DNA of 64,000 nucleotides. Source: Haematobia irritans. Its lineage: Eukaryota; Arthropoda; Insecta; Diptera; Muscidae. The notes beneath the pieces are model-generated. The model was given only the letters and a program-made list of their open reading frames with translations. It was not told the origin of the DNA and did not search any database. Below are positions 25,001 through 40,000 of the stretch, piece after piece. How positions within the stretch are numbered: position 1 is the stretch's first letter; every line of letters begins with the position of its first letter. The translations under genes and the position numbers were made by a program. The stretch covers positions 107,424,615 to 107,488,614 of the forward strand of contig NC_134399.1 of assembly GCF_050003625.1 (NCBI RefSeq). Reading direction: 5' to 3'.

Positions 25001-28000
25001 TAAGGAATTTAATACATTTGTACCGACACCATATTTAGATTCTTGATTCAGGATGATATTAATAGATTATCTAGATATGTCCGTGTGTCTCTAGTAGGTA
25101 CCACGAAGCCTTCAATAATGTACCATAGCTTTCTATGGTGATTTATATTTTGATATAGTGCAATATACTCCGATTTTTCTTTTTAGACATCAAGACGTCA
25201 CAGTTTTTATCTGATATGCCCGAAATGTTATATATATTTTTAATAAAGCCGCCACTTTTATTTCTTAAATATCTTGAAGCTGAGACCTTATGCGAAACAT
25301 TAAAAGATGTTCGAAATAGGTTCCGATTCAAAGACTTTTTGATACAGGTCCCACGATGAAAATTTTTTCCAAACCTAGAAATATTTTATTTAGAATCTGA
25401 TATGCCCGAAATATTGCATATTTTTTTGCCGCTTTTATTCATAGACTATTTTAAAGATGCGACCTTATGCGGAAACATTAACAGTTGTTCGAAACAGATT
25501 CCGGTAGATAGACTTTTTGATACAGGTTCCATTTTATCGAAATCGACAGCAATTTTACTTAGAATCTGGTGCTGTTTTAAAGTCATAAAGTTATAAGAGA
25601 TTATTCCCAAACTCGATTTACTAATGAAGGTAATATTTTATATATGAGCACCTAGAATTTTCAATCAGTTTTAGAGCCAGAAAGACATATGTATATGCAT
25701 TTTATATCAGGGTATTTTTATATGGCTTAATGGAGGCGTTCTCCGAATTTTATTTTTTATGTTATTTTAGTCCCCTAAATAGAACTTGTGACGACGGTTA
25801 ATGTCGGATCATATCTAACATATTCTCTACCTATACCGATCGCTCAGTTTTACATATCTGGATTTTATTTCGACTAAATTTTTGGCTCCGGCGGCGACGG
25901 TTTGACAGCTAAGCCTACGTAAATTTGTCTACTCGGCAGCGGACAAATATCCATTATAAAATCAATTCGAAGTTACCGGAATGAATATGAGATTAGTTGT
26001 ACAAGCAATCGTAAATTAAAATTTCATTCAAAGTTTTTGCAAAATTATTATAGCAACTTGATACTGATTGATTATGAGGGAAAGGGTTAAAACATTAAAT
26101 ACAATTATTACATTTTTCAGATACAAATTAATATTTTTAATTAATTGGCGGCTCAATATGACTCGAGATGAATCGACATATTCGACGACGGCGTCGACTG
26201 GCAAAAAATGGTCGGCGGCGGCTAAAATGACAGGCGCGACTCGGCGGCTTCATTCTCTGTATATGAGATTCTATATTTAGTTGTAAAAGTATGGCGACTA
26301 AAAAAAAATCTGCCAATTAAGACTGTGGGTTAAATATTTTTAAGGAGGGTGGTTCATCGCCCTCCCCCCACACACAAAAAATATTTTTTCTGATTCAATC
26401 ACGATATTTATTGATCAAATTACTTTTTTAATTTAAATGTCATCACAGAAATGATAGAATCAATCAAAAAATTAATTAATTAATTGACAGTCAATTAAAA
26501 AATTAATTAATTAATTGACAGTCAATTAAAAAATGTGTTGATTCAATTAAAGTTTTAATTGAATTTTTTTTAAAACCCAAGATTTTAATTGTAAAAATGT
26601 TCGTGAATTTTTTTTCTGTGCAGGATATTACTCACTACGTCAATGTCGATCTGGTTGAATCGTCGACAGTAGCTTTGTACTACGTGATAGGAGATTGTTC
26701 TATGCTATCATATATCCTCTTTAGATATTACGTCTTTTCACACTATCTGCAATTTAAGACATTTTATTAATTAATCTGTACTCAGAATAACAATTATAAG
26801 TGTTTAGAAAAAATGCATATCTTTATTTTTGTCATGATTCTTACATACACATTATATGTATGCTGTTTGTCATGTTCTAAAGCCTATTATATATACATAT
26901 TGTATCTTAGAAATTATTGTGGTAACGTGCTCATTAATTCAATAAAATTTTAACTCGATGATAGGCATTTGAAAGTACACCACGCAAATTCCATATATTC
27001 TCAAAAGATTCTGGTTGAACATTGTAGGCTGAATCTACAGCCTTGGACCAAATTTCGACTTCCTTGCCTTTATGCTTTGCATCGACTGGTATGCGTGCCG
27101 TCCACAAAGACCAACCATAATGACGGCCATCTGGTTCATTCTCCTGTTCAAGTGTGGCTACATACCAATTTTTACCTTTGTCAGCTGTAATATCTACACG
27201 TACGATACGACGACCACCACCTGACCATGCATATCCACGTACTTCCACAAAGCCATCTTTAGATACTTTCACCTTTTCTCCTGCAGATGGTGTGCAAATT
27301 GCTGATGTTACCGGCATTGCTTGTATAGCAGGTGATTTAGTAAAATCAACTGTATCCCAATCAGTACTTGGACTAAAACCCTTATAATCATTTTGTTGCC
27401 AGTGAGAATTTGATTCATGATCGGCAACGGCAATTCGTGTTAACCATTTCACGTTACGGGCACCTACAGTGCCTGGTACTATAACACGAATAGGAAAGCC
27501 ATGATCACGATTCAGAGGCTTATCGTTCATTTCATAGGCCAAAAGGACATCCCCTCTCTCGTCCATAGCTTTAGAGAGAGGTATGGAAGCTCCGTATGGA
27601 TTAGAAGTCGGATCTAAATCAGCACCTTCCAAGATAACGTGAAGTTCCTCATTTGGTTTTACACCCATGGCAAGCAAGACATCACGCAAACGAGCCCCAG
27701 ACCATTTGGCATTGCCCACGGCGCCAGCGCCCCAAGAAAGTCCTATTAAAGAAACGAGAATTAAAATGAAGTATTCGGTATAGAAGCAATTTCTCAAAAT
27801 ACCTTTTACACTTTTTACATTTGTCATCTCCGAACGCCTATTGCCTCCACACATAACTGCTGCGGTGACGTTATGTTTGGGTAATGCCTTAATGTCGGCC
27901 AAAGTTAAAACTTTATGCGTCTTTTTGGCACCTGCTTTTTTCGTCTCGATTTCCACTTCCAATTCATAATTTTTCTCATCGATCACGGGCACTGGCAAGT

Positions 28001-31000
28001 GATTTCGTACATAAAAGAACTCATTGGGTGTATAGAAATTATCGGCCAATATGGTTATCGGAGGTTCGGCATTAAAAGGTCTCTCCGATGTTGGCCTCAA
28101 TAAAGGATGTCTTTTCGGCTCATGGGCCCATGGTGAGCCCATATCATCTACTGCAACTTCATCTTCTGGCGAAATGTTTCCAATGCGATATTTCTCCAAC
28201 ATTGTTAATATTTCCTCGGTATTATGCTGCTGATAAATGGCCCAGAATGGATCAATAGCACTACCGGCACCCAACATAATCTTATCACTGCCAGGATGTT
28301 TAGGTATGAACTTAGTTATATCATAGACACCAATGCCATATGTGATCCAAACACCATTTTCTAAGCTATTATGCTTTTGTATTTCATCTAATTTGAAAGT
28401 GGGTAAATCTTTTCTTTCTGTCGAGTGCCACAGTTTATATTTGGCATTAGTGGAATCTATTTTTGTTTCGACTTTTGCAGCAGCCTTTACTACTGCTTGT
28501 CTTTTTAACTTTTCCATATTATCGAATACAAAATAGCCCATAGTAATACAACCCAAGGTAAATAGAGTGTACATAGTTGTGCTATTTTTTGCTGGCTTAT
28601 TGGCATTTCCCGAAAAATATCGGTATTGTTGATGTTGCTGTCCATTTGTATTGAATTGCCATGAGTTTTTAATCTGTAATTCTCGAGCACCTGCCGCTAT
28701 ACATCTTAAGCCAGGAGTATATGATGGCCTCAAGCTATGGGCTGCTTTTATCAGAAAACTCATTTTTACACCTAAATTAACAAAAGAAATGAAAAGCTAC
28801 GTTGGTATGTAATCGTCAGTAACATGAACCATTCAATTATCTTTGACCAGAATTTACAAAAATGACATAAACATTTTCATTTAGCTTGGCGCTTCATGTC
28901 TTGCGTTTTAGTACCGTTATCGGTAAATATTTCAAATCTATTTGATTTTTGTTAAAATTTATTTTTATTTGTACCTCTTTGTTATTTTCTTTGCAAAATC
29001 CAAATAGAAACTAAATACATATCTGAAAATACTATTCTAATGCATTTGGGGGGTTAGTGTGTCTATAAGAAATCAAAGAGATAATAGACTGATAATTTCT
29101 ATAGCTTTCCATAGATTCTTATCAGAGGAGTTTTGATAGTGTCCGTTTTGAAAGAAGAAATAAAATATAGCAAAATTTATTGTTATGGGTTATATGTTAT
29201 CCCTTTGTTAGGCATGTGTACATTACATTAAGGTGTCTATAACTTTTCCACTTGAAGTGAATTCGGCTAACTTCGGCTTTACTATTACCAAATGTCTAGA
29301 GGTATGATAAAAATATTTGTTCACCCTATTTATGAATATTTTGCTTTTATTATATAGAATTTCGCCACCTCTGCATCACAGAAAAAAAATTTTTTTTTGC
29401 TTCAATCACGAAATTGATTGATTAATTGTTAGTTAAGTCTCTTCAATCGCGTAAAATTAAATAATAAAATTAATTAATCTTATAAAAATTGCAATTGATT
29501 CTAATAAGTTTTGTGATTGAATATTGTTTTGATTAAAAATTAATTAAAACAAACTTTTAATTGAAATTTTATTCAAATTCGATTTAAGAACATTTATTGT
29601 TGATATTTTTCTGTATCACAATGTACTTCAGACGGTTGAAGGAGCCTAAAATAACCGACTTGACACTATACCTAATCTAACCTAAGATTTGCTAATCCAG
29701 AATACCTACATTGGTCCGATACGATATGCGTTTACAAAGAACGGTATGAAAAATGCCAGGAAAATACGAGCTTCATAATACACTGTGTTGTGACTTAAAC
29801 AAATCCAATTTGGATTTTGTAGATTTACCAGATTTGTGTAATCGTTATAGAGCGCGAATAATTTTAAAAATGCAAGTCTACGGTGAGCCATGAAATTCAC
29901 GCACAAAAATTAATTGATCCAATTAATTTTTAATTGAAATGTCTTCACTCACATAAATGATAGTATCAATTAAAAAATTAATTGAAAGACAATTAAAAAA
30001 AGGAATTGATTCGATTAAAAAAATTATTAGATATTATTAATTTTTGTTTCAATGAAAAAATTTGTTGAATCATTTAAATTTTTAATTATTTAATATTATT
30101 ATATTTTTAATACTCAATTAAGACTTTAATTGGAAAAATGTTCATGAACTTTTTTTCTGTGCATGCTTGGTATGACAAGAAGATTGACGATGTCAAATCG
30201 AAATATAGGCTTTATGAACTTGAGCTGGACAAAAACCAAAGATACAAGAATATCTTCAATATTTATATGAGCCGATTTTTCGATAATTTTCTTAAAGATC
30301 GATTACTCTTTTGCTTACACTTTTGAGTCGATTAAAGTGAATAAGACCATTATACAATTATTTATAAGGTAACAGCAGCTCATCATAACGTCAAACTAAA
30401 TGTTCGTAAAAAGTAAATAAACAAATACAAAAATGTTTTTGATTTTGTGTTACTCATGAGAAATGTTTCTTATTGGTATGGAAATCAAAGAGTATAATAA
30501 AGTCTTTGATTAAAATCAAAAAGAAAAATGCCAAAAAGGACCAAAAAAATACTTTTGTTTGCTAAATCTATGAATTCTATGCCCCAAAACATTCATTCGA
30601 TAAGTATTCTTGTTTTAGACAAACTATTAAAGATCGTTAAACTATACATTTACCTTTTTTTACCAATATGACTTTAACATATTTAAGCAAACATTTCAAG
30701 GAACATTTGGAATACTAGGCTTAACGTAAAATACTCCATAAAACTTTCACTTTTTCACTAGATTTTCGCGTGAAGTTGTTTTTTTAACATTAATAAAAAT
30801 TATAAGAATTCACTTTTTATTATAAATTAAAAAAAAATGATTACAAAAAGAATAATTTGATTTTTAAAAATCGAATCGCAAGTCACCGAATCAAAACCAT
30901 GTGAAAAGCCGTTGATAAGGGAATACGAAGAAAATGTTGCAACGTTTTACAACATGTTCGAGCCTAATCTATGGCATTTATACGATTTAACTGCGTACAA

Positions 31001-34000
31001 TATTTTTTGAATTTCTATACCCAGTGATGCCCACTGTTTGGGGCATGTATTCGCCCAGTGACGCTGTTGTTGAACTAACTCCCTCCAATTTTGATCGGCT
31101 TGTGGTTCAAGATGATGCTATTTGGGTTGTTGAATTCTATGCAAACTGGTGTGGTCATTGTCAGAGTCTAGCTTCAGAATACAAAAAATTGGCCAAAGCT
31201 TTGAAGGGTGTTACCAAAGAAGGAGGCAAAAGCTATTGCGGAGCCAGCTTTGGCCGAAGCTTAGAAAAAAGTTCAAGCGGCGTTTGTAGGTGGCAGCAGT
31301 GGTATCTCATCTGGGGCAGATAGTGGCAAATATGACGTCATTGAGTTGACAGACGATAACTTTGATAAACTTTGGGGCGGTCATTGTAAAAATTTGGCCC
31401 TGAATGGGTAAGAGCAGCTACAGAACTAAGGGGTAAAGTTAAACTGGGTGCTTTAAATGCTACGGTACATCAAAGCATGGCTGCTGAATATAATGTAAGA
31501 GGTTATCCCACAAGAGTACGATCCCCTGACATTGTCACATGTTGAAAATATACCCGCCCCAGAATTGGTAGAGATTATCGATGAATCCTCATTTTATGAT
31601 GCCTGTGAAGGAAACCATTGTGCGTTATCTCTGTTTTGCCTCATATACTTGACTGTTATGCAAAACGCCTCAAATAGAATTTAAATTTTAGACGTTAATT
31701 CCAACAACATAATTTAAAAATCTCAACAATATTTTTGACATTTTGATGAGCCGTTCAAAGTCACCTGATGAAATAAGGCTACCTCATAAATAATTGTATT
31801 ATGAATAAAAGTATTTTGGAGATTCCAAAAGAACTAATTCAATTTTTTCAAGTCGATTTATCAAAAATTTGATTTTAATTATTATATATGAATCTAATTT
31901 AATTATATTATTACATGAATTTTGGTCTACTCGGTTACAATTTTACATACTAGATGGTTACAATTCTACTACTAGACCGAGATACATATTGCGAAGTTTC
32001 AATTCGATTTGATTGAAATTGGTGCATTTTATGATGTCAATGAAAATTTTTAAATTGTAAAAATATATGACACTGTTTGTTCATACGGGTACGGTATGAA
32101 TTGTTTTAATGCACATAAGGCCACGGAATAATAGCGTCGATTTGCACGAAAATATTCCAAACTTCAACAATAAATAATATTATAGATCTTACTATTTAAT
32201 GATTCTTATGCCACTTAATTCTTCTTGTCTTAGTAGCCGCGTTTTTTCTATTGTCTTTTTCCATGTTTTTACTGTTGTCTTTTTCCTGTGTTCTATCACT
32301 TTCATTAAAGAAATAAAGCTCAACGGCAAGATTTATATCAAATGTGTGTTTTATCCAATCATTCAATGGTATCTTTCTCAATGAAACCTAAGATGATTGT
32401 TATAACTTTAAGAATCTTACGTCCACTGCAGTAAACGAGTAGTTTCGTCTTTGCAGATTTTTCTTCTGAATTACCTTTCTTCGCTAAATTCCAACTCACG
32501 CATCGAGCCCTTGGTATGATATATTTCACTGAGAATTTTACCTGAGGCCCAGTGCCACATTATGTCCGTATTTAAAATGTTTGCGAAATAGAAAAATAAC
32601 TATTTCTTTGAATAAGAACATACACATCTCAAATAGATAAAAGTTTATTTAGGCCGTTTCTTTCTTTTTGAAACATACACTTGAAAAGTTAGTGTTAACT
32701 ATAGTTGTTATGTGTTACTGGAATTTGTGGTTCTGCTACAGCATATATAATTAGATCACGTTTTTTACTATATTTTTTCACTATAACTGAACTTTGTGGT
32801 ACACAATGGGCAAAATAGGGTAAATGGGTTTAAGTTACCGAAGAAAGTACCTAGATTCATGGATTTATCACTTTTTTAATTCAAACAACACGTGTACCAA
32901 AAATGATTTGCTTTATTTTTTCTCACTTTTTCATTGATTATTGCTAAATTCTTTTGCTAAATCTGACCTTTCTTGGATTGAAGTCGTTGGGTACTACTGA
33001 TAACATTATGCCATTTTGTATGTGTTCCGAGGCTTTTTAAGTTTTATAAGAGAACTATTTAAACTATAGCACATATAACGTTGTTCTTATCATTACGAAG
33101 AAAAGTTTAAGGAAAATATTTGATCGATTGTGTACCTGTTTACTTGTAATTTTTGTTTGATATTCTTTTCGAACTTAATTATGAGTGTATAATTTTCGAC
33201 ACCAAACAATTGACTTATTATTGTTGTGGCTTTCTAAGACAAATGTCAAAATGTGTGTAAAGCTGATAGCGGCAATGGAAATGACGGAATGAGACATGGG
33301 GCAGTTTGTAAAAAAAACATCCCATATGTTTGTGGATGAAACTGAATACAAAGCAGAATTGACTGAGCTTACGAAAAGCTTTCGTTGATATATGTATATT
33401 CATACTTAGGCGTAGATAGGTGCTACAAATGCGTGTGCTTTAAATTAATTTTTCAAAAATAATAAGAATCATAATCACAGTTGGTGGATTTCTACCAAAA
33501 ATGGTAGATTTTGTTTACTCTTTGGTAGATTGGTGGAATTTTTGATGTTTTGGGTAGATTTTGCAAATTATTCCCAACTGAAGTACCTCTTCACAAATTT
33601 TCTATTGATGACAATTTTCTATAGAAATAGAATTTTGACAAAATTTCTATAAAAAATAAAATTTTGACAAATTTTTCAATAGAAATAGAATTTTGACAAA
33701 ATTTCTATAAAAAATAAAATTTGGACAAATTTTTCAATAGAAATAGAATTTTTACAAAATTTTCTATAGAAATAAAATTTTGAAAAAATTTTCTATAGAA
33801 ATAAAAATTTGACAAAATTTTCTATAGAAATAAAAATTTGACAAAATTTCTAAAGAAATAAAAATTTGACAAAATTTTCTATAGAAATAAAATTTTGACA
33901 AAATTTTCTATAGAAACAACATTTTGACAAAATTTTCTATAGAAATAAAATTTTGATCAAATTTTCTATAGAAATAGCATTTTGACAAAATTTCTATAAA

Positions 34001-37000
34001 AAATAAAATTTTGACAAATTTTTCAATAGAAGTAGAATTTTTACAAAATTTTCTATAGAAATAAAATTTTGACAAAATTTTCTATAGAAATAAAAATTTG
34101 ACAAAATTTTTCTATAGAAATAAGAGTTTGACAAAATTTTCTACAGGAATAGAATTTTGACAAAATTTTCTATATAAATAAAATTTTGACAAAATTTTCT
34201 ATAGAAATACAATTTTGATAAAATTTTCTATAGAAATAAAATTTTGACAAAATTTTCTATAGAAATAAAATTTTGACAAAATTTTCTATAGAAATAAAAT
34301 TTTGACAAAATTTTCTATAGAAATAAAATTTTGACAAAATTTTCTATAGAAATAAAATTTTGACAAAATTTTCTATAGAAATAAAATTTTGACAAGGTTT
34401 TCTATAGAAATAAGATTTTGACAAAATTTTCTACAGGAATAGAATTTTGACAAAATTTTCTATATGAATAAAATTTTGACAAAATTTTCTATATAAATAA
34501 AATTTTGACAAAATTTTCTATATAAATAAAATTTTGACAAAATTTTCTATAGAACTAAAATTTTGACAAAATTTTCTATAGAAATAAAATTTTGACAAAA
34601 TTATAACATTTTGACAACATTTTCTATAGAAATAAAATTTTGACAAAATTTTCTATAGAAGTAAAATTTTGATGAAATTTCTATAGAAATAAAATGTTGA
34701 CAAAATTTTCTATAGAAATAAAATGTTGAAAAAAATTTCTATATAAATAATTTATTTCTTTACATCTTATTATACATCTTATTATAATCATTATATTGAA
34801 TGGTCTTATTAATGTGTGATTGCCACTACCTGAACTGGACTTCGTAATTATCAGTTTTATAATTAACGGTTTGTTTATCATATTTTACTTTGTTTTTATG
34901 GTTGGGGGACCATTAAATTAAATTAAATTAAATTAAATTAAATTGAATTATTTTTGTATTATTATATAAGTTTTTATTATTATTTAGAGTAAGATTTATT
35001 ATCATTGAATATTACATATTGTTGCTCAGGATTTATATGCTATGTAATACAGTTTTTTTGGCCATACGGCTTTTTGTATTATATATGTTCAATAAATAAA
35101 AAATAAAATAAATAAAAATAATTTTTTCTGAAAATTTTCTATAGAAATAAAATTTTGACAAAATTTTCTAAAGAAATACAATTTTGGCGAAATTTTCTAT
35201 AGAAATAAAATTTTGACAAAATTTTCTATAGAAATAAAACTTTGACAAAATTTTCTATAGAAATAAAATTTTGACAAAATTTTCTATAGAAATAAAATTT
35301 TGTCAAAATTTTCTAAAGAAATAAAAACTTGACAAAAGTTTCCATAGAAATAAAATTTTGACAAAATTTTCTATAGAAATAAAATGTTGAAAAAAATTTC
35401 TATGGAAATAAAATTTTGACAAAATTTTCTATAGAAATAAAATTTTGAACAAATTTTTTATAGAAATAAAATTTTGACAAAATTTTCTATAGAAATAAAA
35501 TTTTGACAAAATTTTCTATAGAAATAAAATTTAGAACTAATTTTTTATAGACATAAAATTTTGACAAAATTTTCTATAGAAATAAAATTTTGACAAAATT
35601 TTCTATAGAAATAAAATTTTGACAAAATTTTCTATAGAAATAAAATTTTGAAAAAATTTTCTATAGAAATAAAATTTTGACAGAATTTTCTATAGAAATA
35701 AAATTTAGATTTTTAGATTATATTTTTAAAATTAACTCAATTGATGCGCAGTTTCTTATTCCTCTAGATTTCGGCAAGACTTTACAGGAATATGTTTTGT
35801 TTTCATTTATAATTTTGATTGTTTCGGGAAAAGTAATAGCGAAAATAAAGTGATTTTTAACTCGAAAACCGAAATAGTACCCACTTATAATTGAAAGTAA
35901 TTATGAACAGCAGTGATGAATAAAATCGATATTGAATTGTAAGATTGGTTGTAAAACTGATTTAATTAATTTTTAGTGCATAATTGACCGGGGCGAGTAG
36001 GCAAACATGTATCGTTTCAGCTGTCAAGCTACTGTCGCGAATAAAAATAGGCTTTATTATCTGATCCTCACATTAGGAATGCGAATTATGCCGATATTCA
36101 TAACAATATTACTTAACAGTTTATCGAAGGAATTTTTGTGGTAATAGTAGGATTTAAGTTTCCATTAACTTTTATGTATATGGGGGTTAATTTTTAAAAT
36201 TAAAAGTTTAATAAAATTATTATTGTTGTTTGAAGCTCCAAGAGGTTCTAACTTAAAAGTTTAATAAAATTATTATTGTTGTTTGAAGCTCCAAGAGGTT
36301 CTAACTTAATGTTTTTTTTTTTTTTTATATATAAATGTTTACAGGATCAAATGTCTCATCCAAGAAGGATAAAACGCAACGTAAGCAATCTACACAGAGT
36401 GACGACAAACGCAATAAACGTCGCAAAGATGAAATCGTTGTGGAAAAAGTTGATACTGGTGATTTTATTGTGGAAACGGGTGATAAACTAAAAGTGTACT
36501 ATCACGAAAAGAAGGTTACATATGAGGCCAAAGTTATCGAAATAACCCTGCAACGTGGCACACCTATGTATTTGGTTCATTATACTGGTTGGAATAATCG
36601 ATATGATGAGTGCGTACCTAGAGAACGCATTGCTGAAAATCTTACAAAAGGCTCCAAGTTTAAAGGCCGTTCTTCTGGCAGTAATGAGAAGGCAAAAGAA
36701 AATCCTCCAAAACCACCCACTGCATCATCTTTTGCCAATACACCATCGGCTTTATCACCGTCTGGAGGAAATAGTGGACCAAGTTCGTCTTCGTCGACAG
36801 GAAATCCAAACTCCAGCTCGGCAAAGACTCCCACAGGGGCTGGCAAACGAGGAAGAGGACGAAGCGATTCTATGCCTCCACGTTCTACAACACCCTCATC
36901 GGTGGCATCCAATTCAAGTCGGACCAAATCGCCAGCAACATCGTCTGCTGTAAAGAAACGACCACAACGACAAACTCCTGGTGGTAGTGCCAGGCGAACA

Positions 37001-40000
37001 TCGGCAAATGTTTCAGACGTTTCCATGGCCACAGAAGAAGATTCGGATTCTGACTCTGATGAGCCTGTCAAGCGACCCAATCGTAACATTAAAGATTCTT
37101 CAAAAAATAGAAAATCACCTGGAAAATCGAAAATGTCAGTCTCGGCCCCTAACAGTCAGTCGGAGACAGACGACAACGATGACGAAGAAGAAGACGATAT
37201 AGAAGTGCAATCAACAAGCAAATCGGCAACTCCAAGAAAAGGTCGTGACTATGACCTATCTCAAATACGTTCTGAACTCAAGGGATTTGAGACTATCAAA
37301 ACTTCCAATGAAGATTCATCAGAATTGAAAAGTGAAACAAAAGAATCATCAATGGGCAAAATTAAAACAGAAAAGACAGAATTTGATACAAAATCTTCGT
37401 CATCGAATTCCGCTGGTTCCTCTGTCATTGTGAAGGAAGAGGTGAAGACGGAGCCCAAAGATGAACCCAACAAAAGATCTTCAACGGAAATGTCTTCGGA
37501 AACAGATTCATTCGGCGATGATGAATCCCAGTCTTCCGATAAAACCACTCAATTGGAGAATATGCGTAAGAAATTCCAGCAACTTATCAATGCAGAAAAG
37601 TTACGATCTTTAGACAAACAACCAGCAAGCACAAAAACACCGGCACAGACATTTTCTAGTGCACGAGTAGTGGAAAAAATCATCAAGGAAAAAGATACTG
37701 AGAAAGGTCATGAAAACTTTAAGGCCAAAACGATGGCAAAAGAAGAAGTTAAGCCATCTTCCATTTTGGGTGCGGTTAAATTGGAGGGTGATTTGAAAAA
37801 AGAACAAACGCCTGTGAAAGATGAGGAAAAGAAGTCTGTGGTCACCATCAGTTCGGATAACAAATGTAGTTTGATTCAACCCACCCGTTTTGGGACAACT
37901 TCTTCCTCTACCAACTTGTCTTCAACTCCCACATCTACTCCAAATAAATATGCTTCGGTTATAGTTGAGAAACCTATATCCGCTGTTAAAAAACTGGAGT
38001 CATCATTCACCAAGAAACTGGAAACACCTAAAAAGGCATCTCTAGGCGAAGGACAAATGACGGCACACACAATCAAAAAGTTCATTGAACCCAATGTTCA
38101 CAAAGAAATCTTAAAAGTTGAACCTCCAGCTGCTTGCTCACCATCCTCTACATCATCCACATCCTCTTCTACATCATCGTCGTCATCGGCTACATCATCT
38201 TCATCAGGATCAAGATTTTTACCCGATATGAGTAAATTAGATATCAGCGGTACCTCGTCATCCACATCAACATCATTATCATCGCCTTCTACAACGTCGA
38301 CCTCTTCTACTTCGTATGCCAGTGCAATTGCAAAGGAACAAAATAAGTCTGGTCAAGGTGTCAATAAGCCATCGTCTCCAGATATTTATGAGTTTAGGGA
38401 TACAGAGCCATTTGAATTTGAAACCCGTAAATCTCCCATGGTATCTGGTAATGTGGCATCATCGTCTGTCATTACGTCTAATTTTGGAAGTTCGTTAGAG
38501 GCTATGCCTATGAGTTCGGTTTCATCTTTTTTTTCTTCGGCCACCAATGCACCATCTATCACCGCACAACGTACCAAACCCTCTGCCAAATCTGAACACA
38601 GCGTGCCCTTAGCTCAAAATCCAATGTCTGCTTTGGTTAATCGTAAAAAACGTGGTTCTCCCATGAAAGAATCTGTTGGCGATAAATCAAAACTTTTGAA
38701 AATAGAAGAGAAACCACCGAATCCCAGTCCACTTGTACAAGATGCTAAATTGGTACATCATTCATCGTTAGCAGGAGTTTCGTCGGTAATTAAACCCCAA
38801 CCCAGTACTGTAACGAAAGTTGTGGGAAACACAGCAGTTATGCATGCTCCGGCATTACCTAAAACGGCACCTCCAAGCAATACGCCAGCTTCAAGTGCCT
38901 CATCGTTATTGGCGCCTGTAACACAAAAGCATACTGCAGAGACAACACCCTCAGTATTTGATGCTTTGCGTAAATCACCAAGTTTCAATTTGAACATTAA
39001 CGCTCTAAATGAGGAATTAGCTCAAACTGTCCAAGAAACTACTAGGGCTCTTACAGATGCTTTGCAGACACCGCAGCCACCATCGGTGCCTTCAAATCTC
39101 AATGAGAATACAACTCCAACTAAAATTATGCCTAATATTGCAACTGTAAATCCTAACCTTGTAGTCGCATCGCCTGTATTACAAACCCCTCCCACCACAA
39201 CGGCTGTACCAGTTGTACAAACCATAAAATCGCCGAAATTGACTACACCTCCAAGCACAAGTGCTGCAACCAAACCACAAGTGGGAAGTCCCTTCATAGA
39301 GACTCGTAATGTTTTTGAACTATCGTGTGGAGCTGGTTCAAGCGGGCGCGATAACAAGTTTGAACTTAAGAATGCTAAAGTTCTTTTATCTGCTACAGGC
39401 GGAGTCTTTGACCTAGATGTGTCCAAGTTGGAAAGTAAACCATCAACATCTTCGATAGCTGACAAAGTTTTGAAAGCCATTTCGCAAAAGAAGGAAGAGG
39501 AAGAGAATAAGAAACATGAGGCGGCATCCAGTTCCAAGGAGAAAGAACCTGCGGCAGAATCAAAGGAAACAAAGGAGGCGGTGGCTAGTGCCATACCAAG
39601 TTTGAGTTCAGTGCCTATCATAAAATCCTCTATTGAGACACTTCCTCAACCTGGAAGTTTTCCAAGTAGCACTTCACTCTTGAGTGAGCCTTTAAAAATA
39701 AATACAGACATGCCGTCAGGATCATGCACATCTTTATTAAGTGGACCACTTACGAATTTCTTAGCCAACAAACGTACTCCGTTAACATCACCAGAACCGA
39801 AAATGGGTATTTTGGAATCTATAGGAGGTACTAAGAATCAGTTGTCTGAGACTATACAGAAACTTGAGTGTGCCATACAAAGACGCACTCCTGTAACTAG
39901 CCATCCCGTTACACCCACCACTCCACTGTCTACGACAAATCCAGAAACATTTTCCGAAGATAGCAATGACAGTACAGATTCTGAACGCCGTCTAGTAATA

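Noticed and set aside
33600..35705. CRISPR-like array of 29-bp repeats
   Set aside because: The units are directly contiguous with no unique spacers, they drift in sequence, and the window is clearly eukaryotic. It is a satellite.
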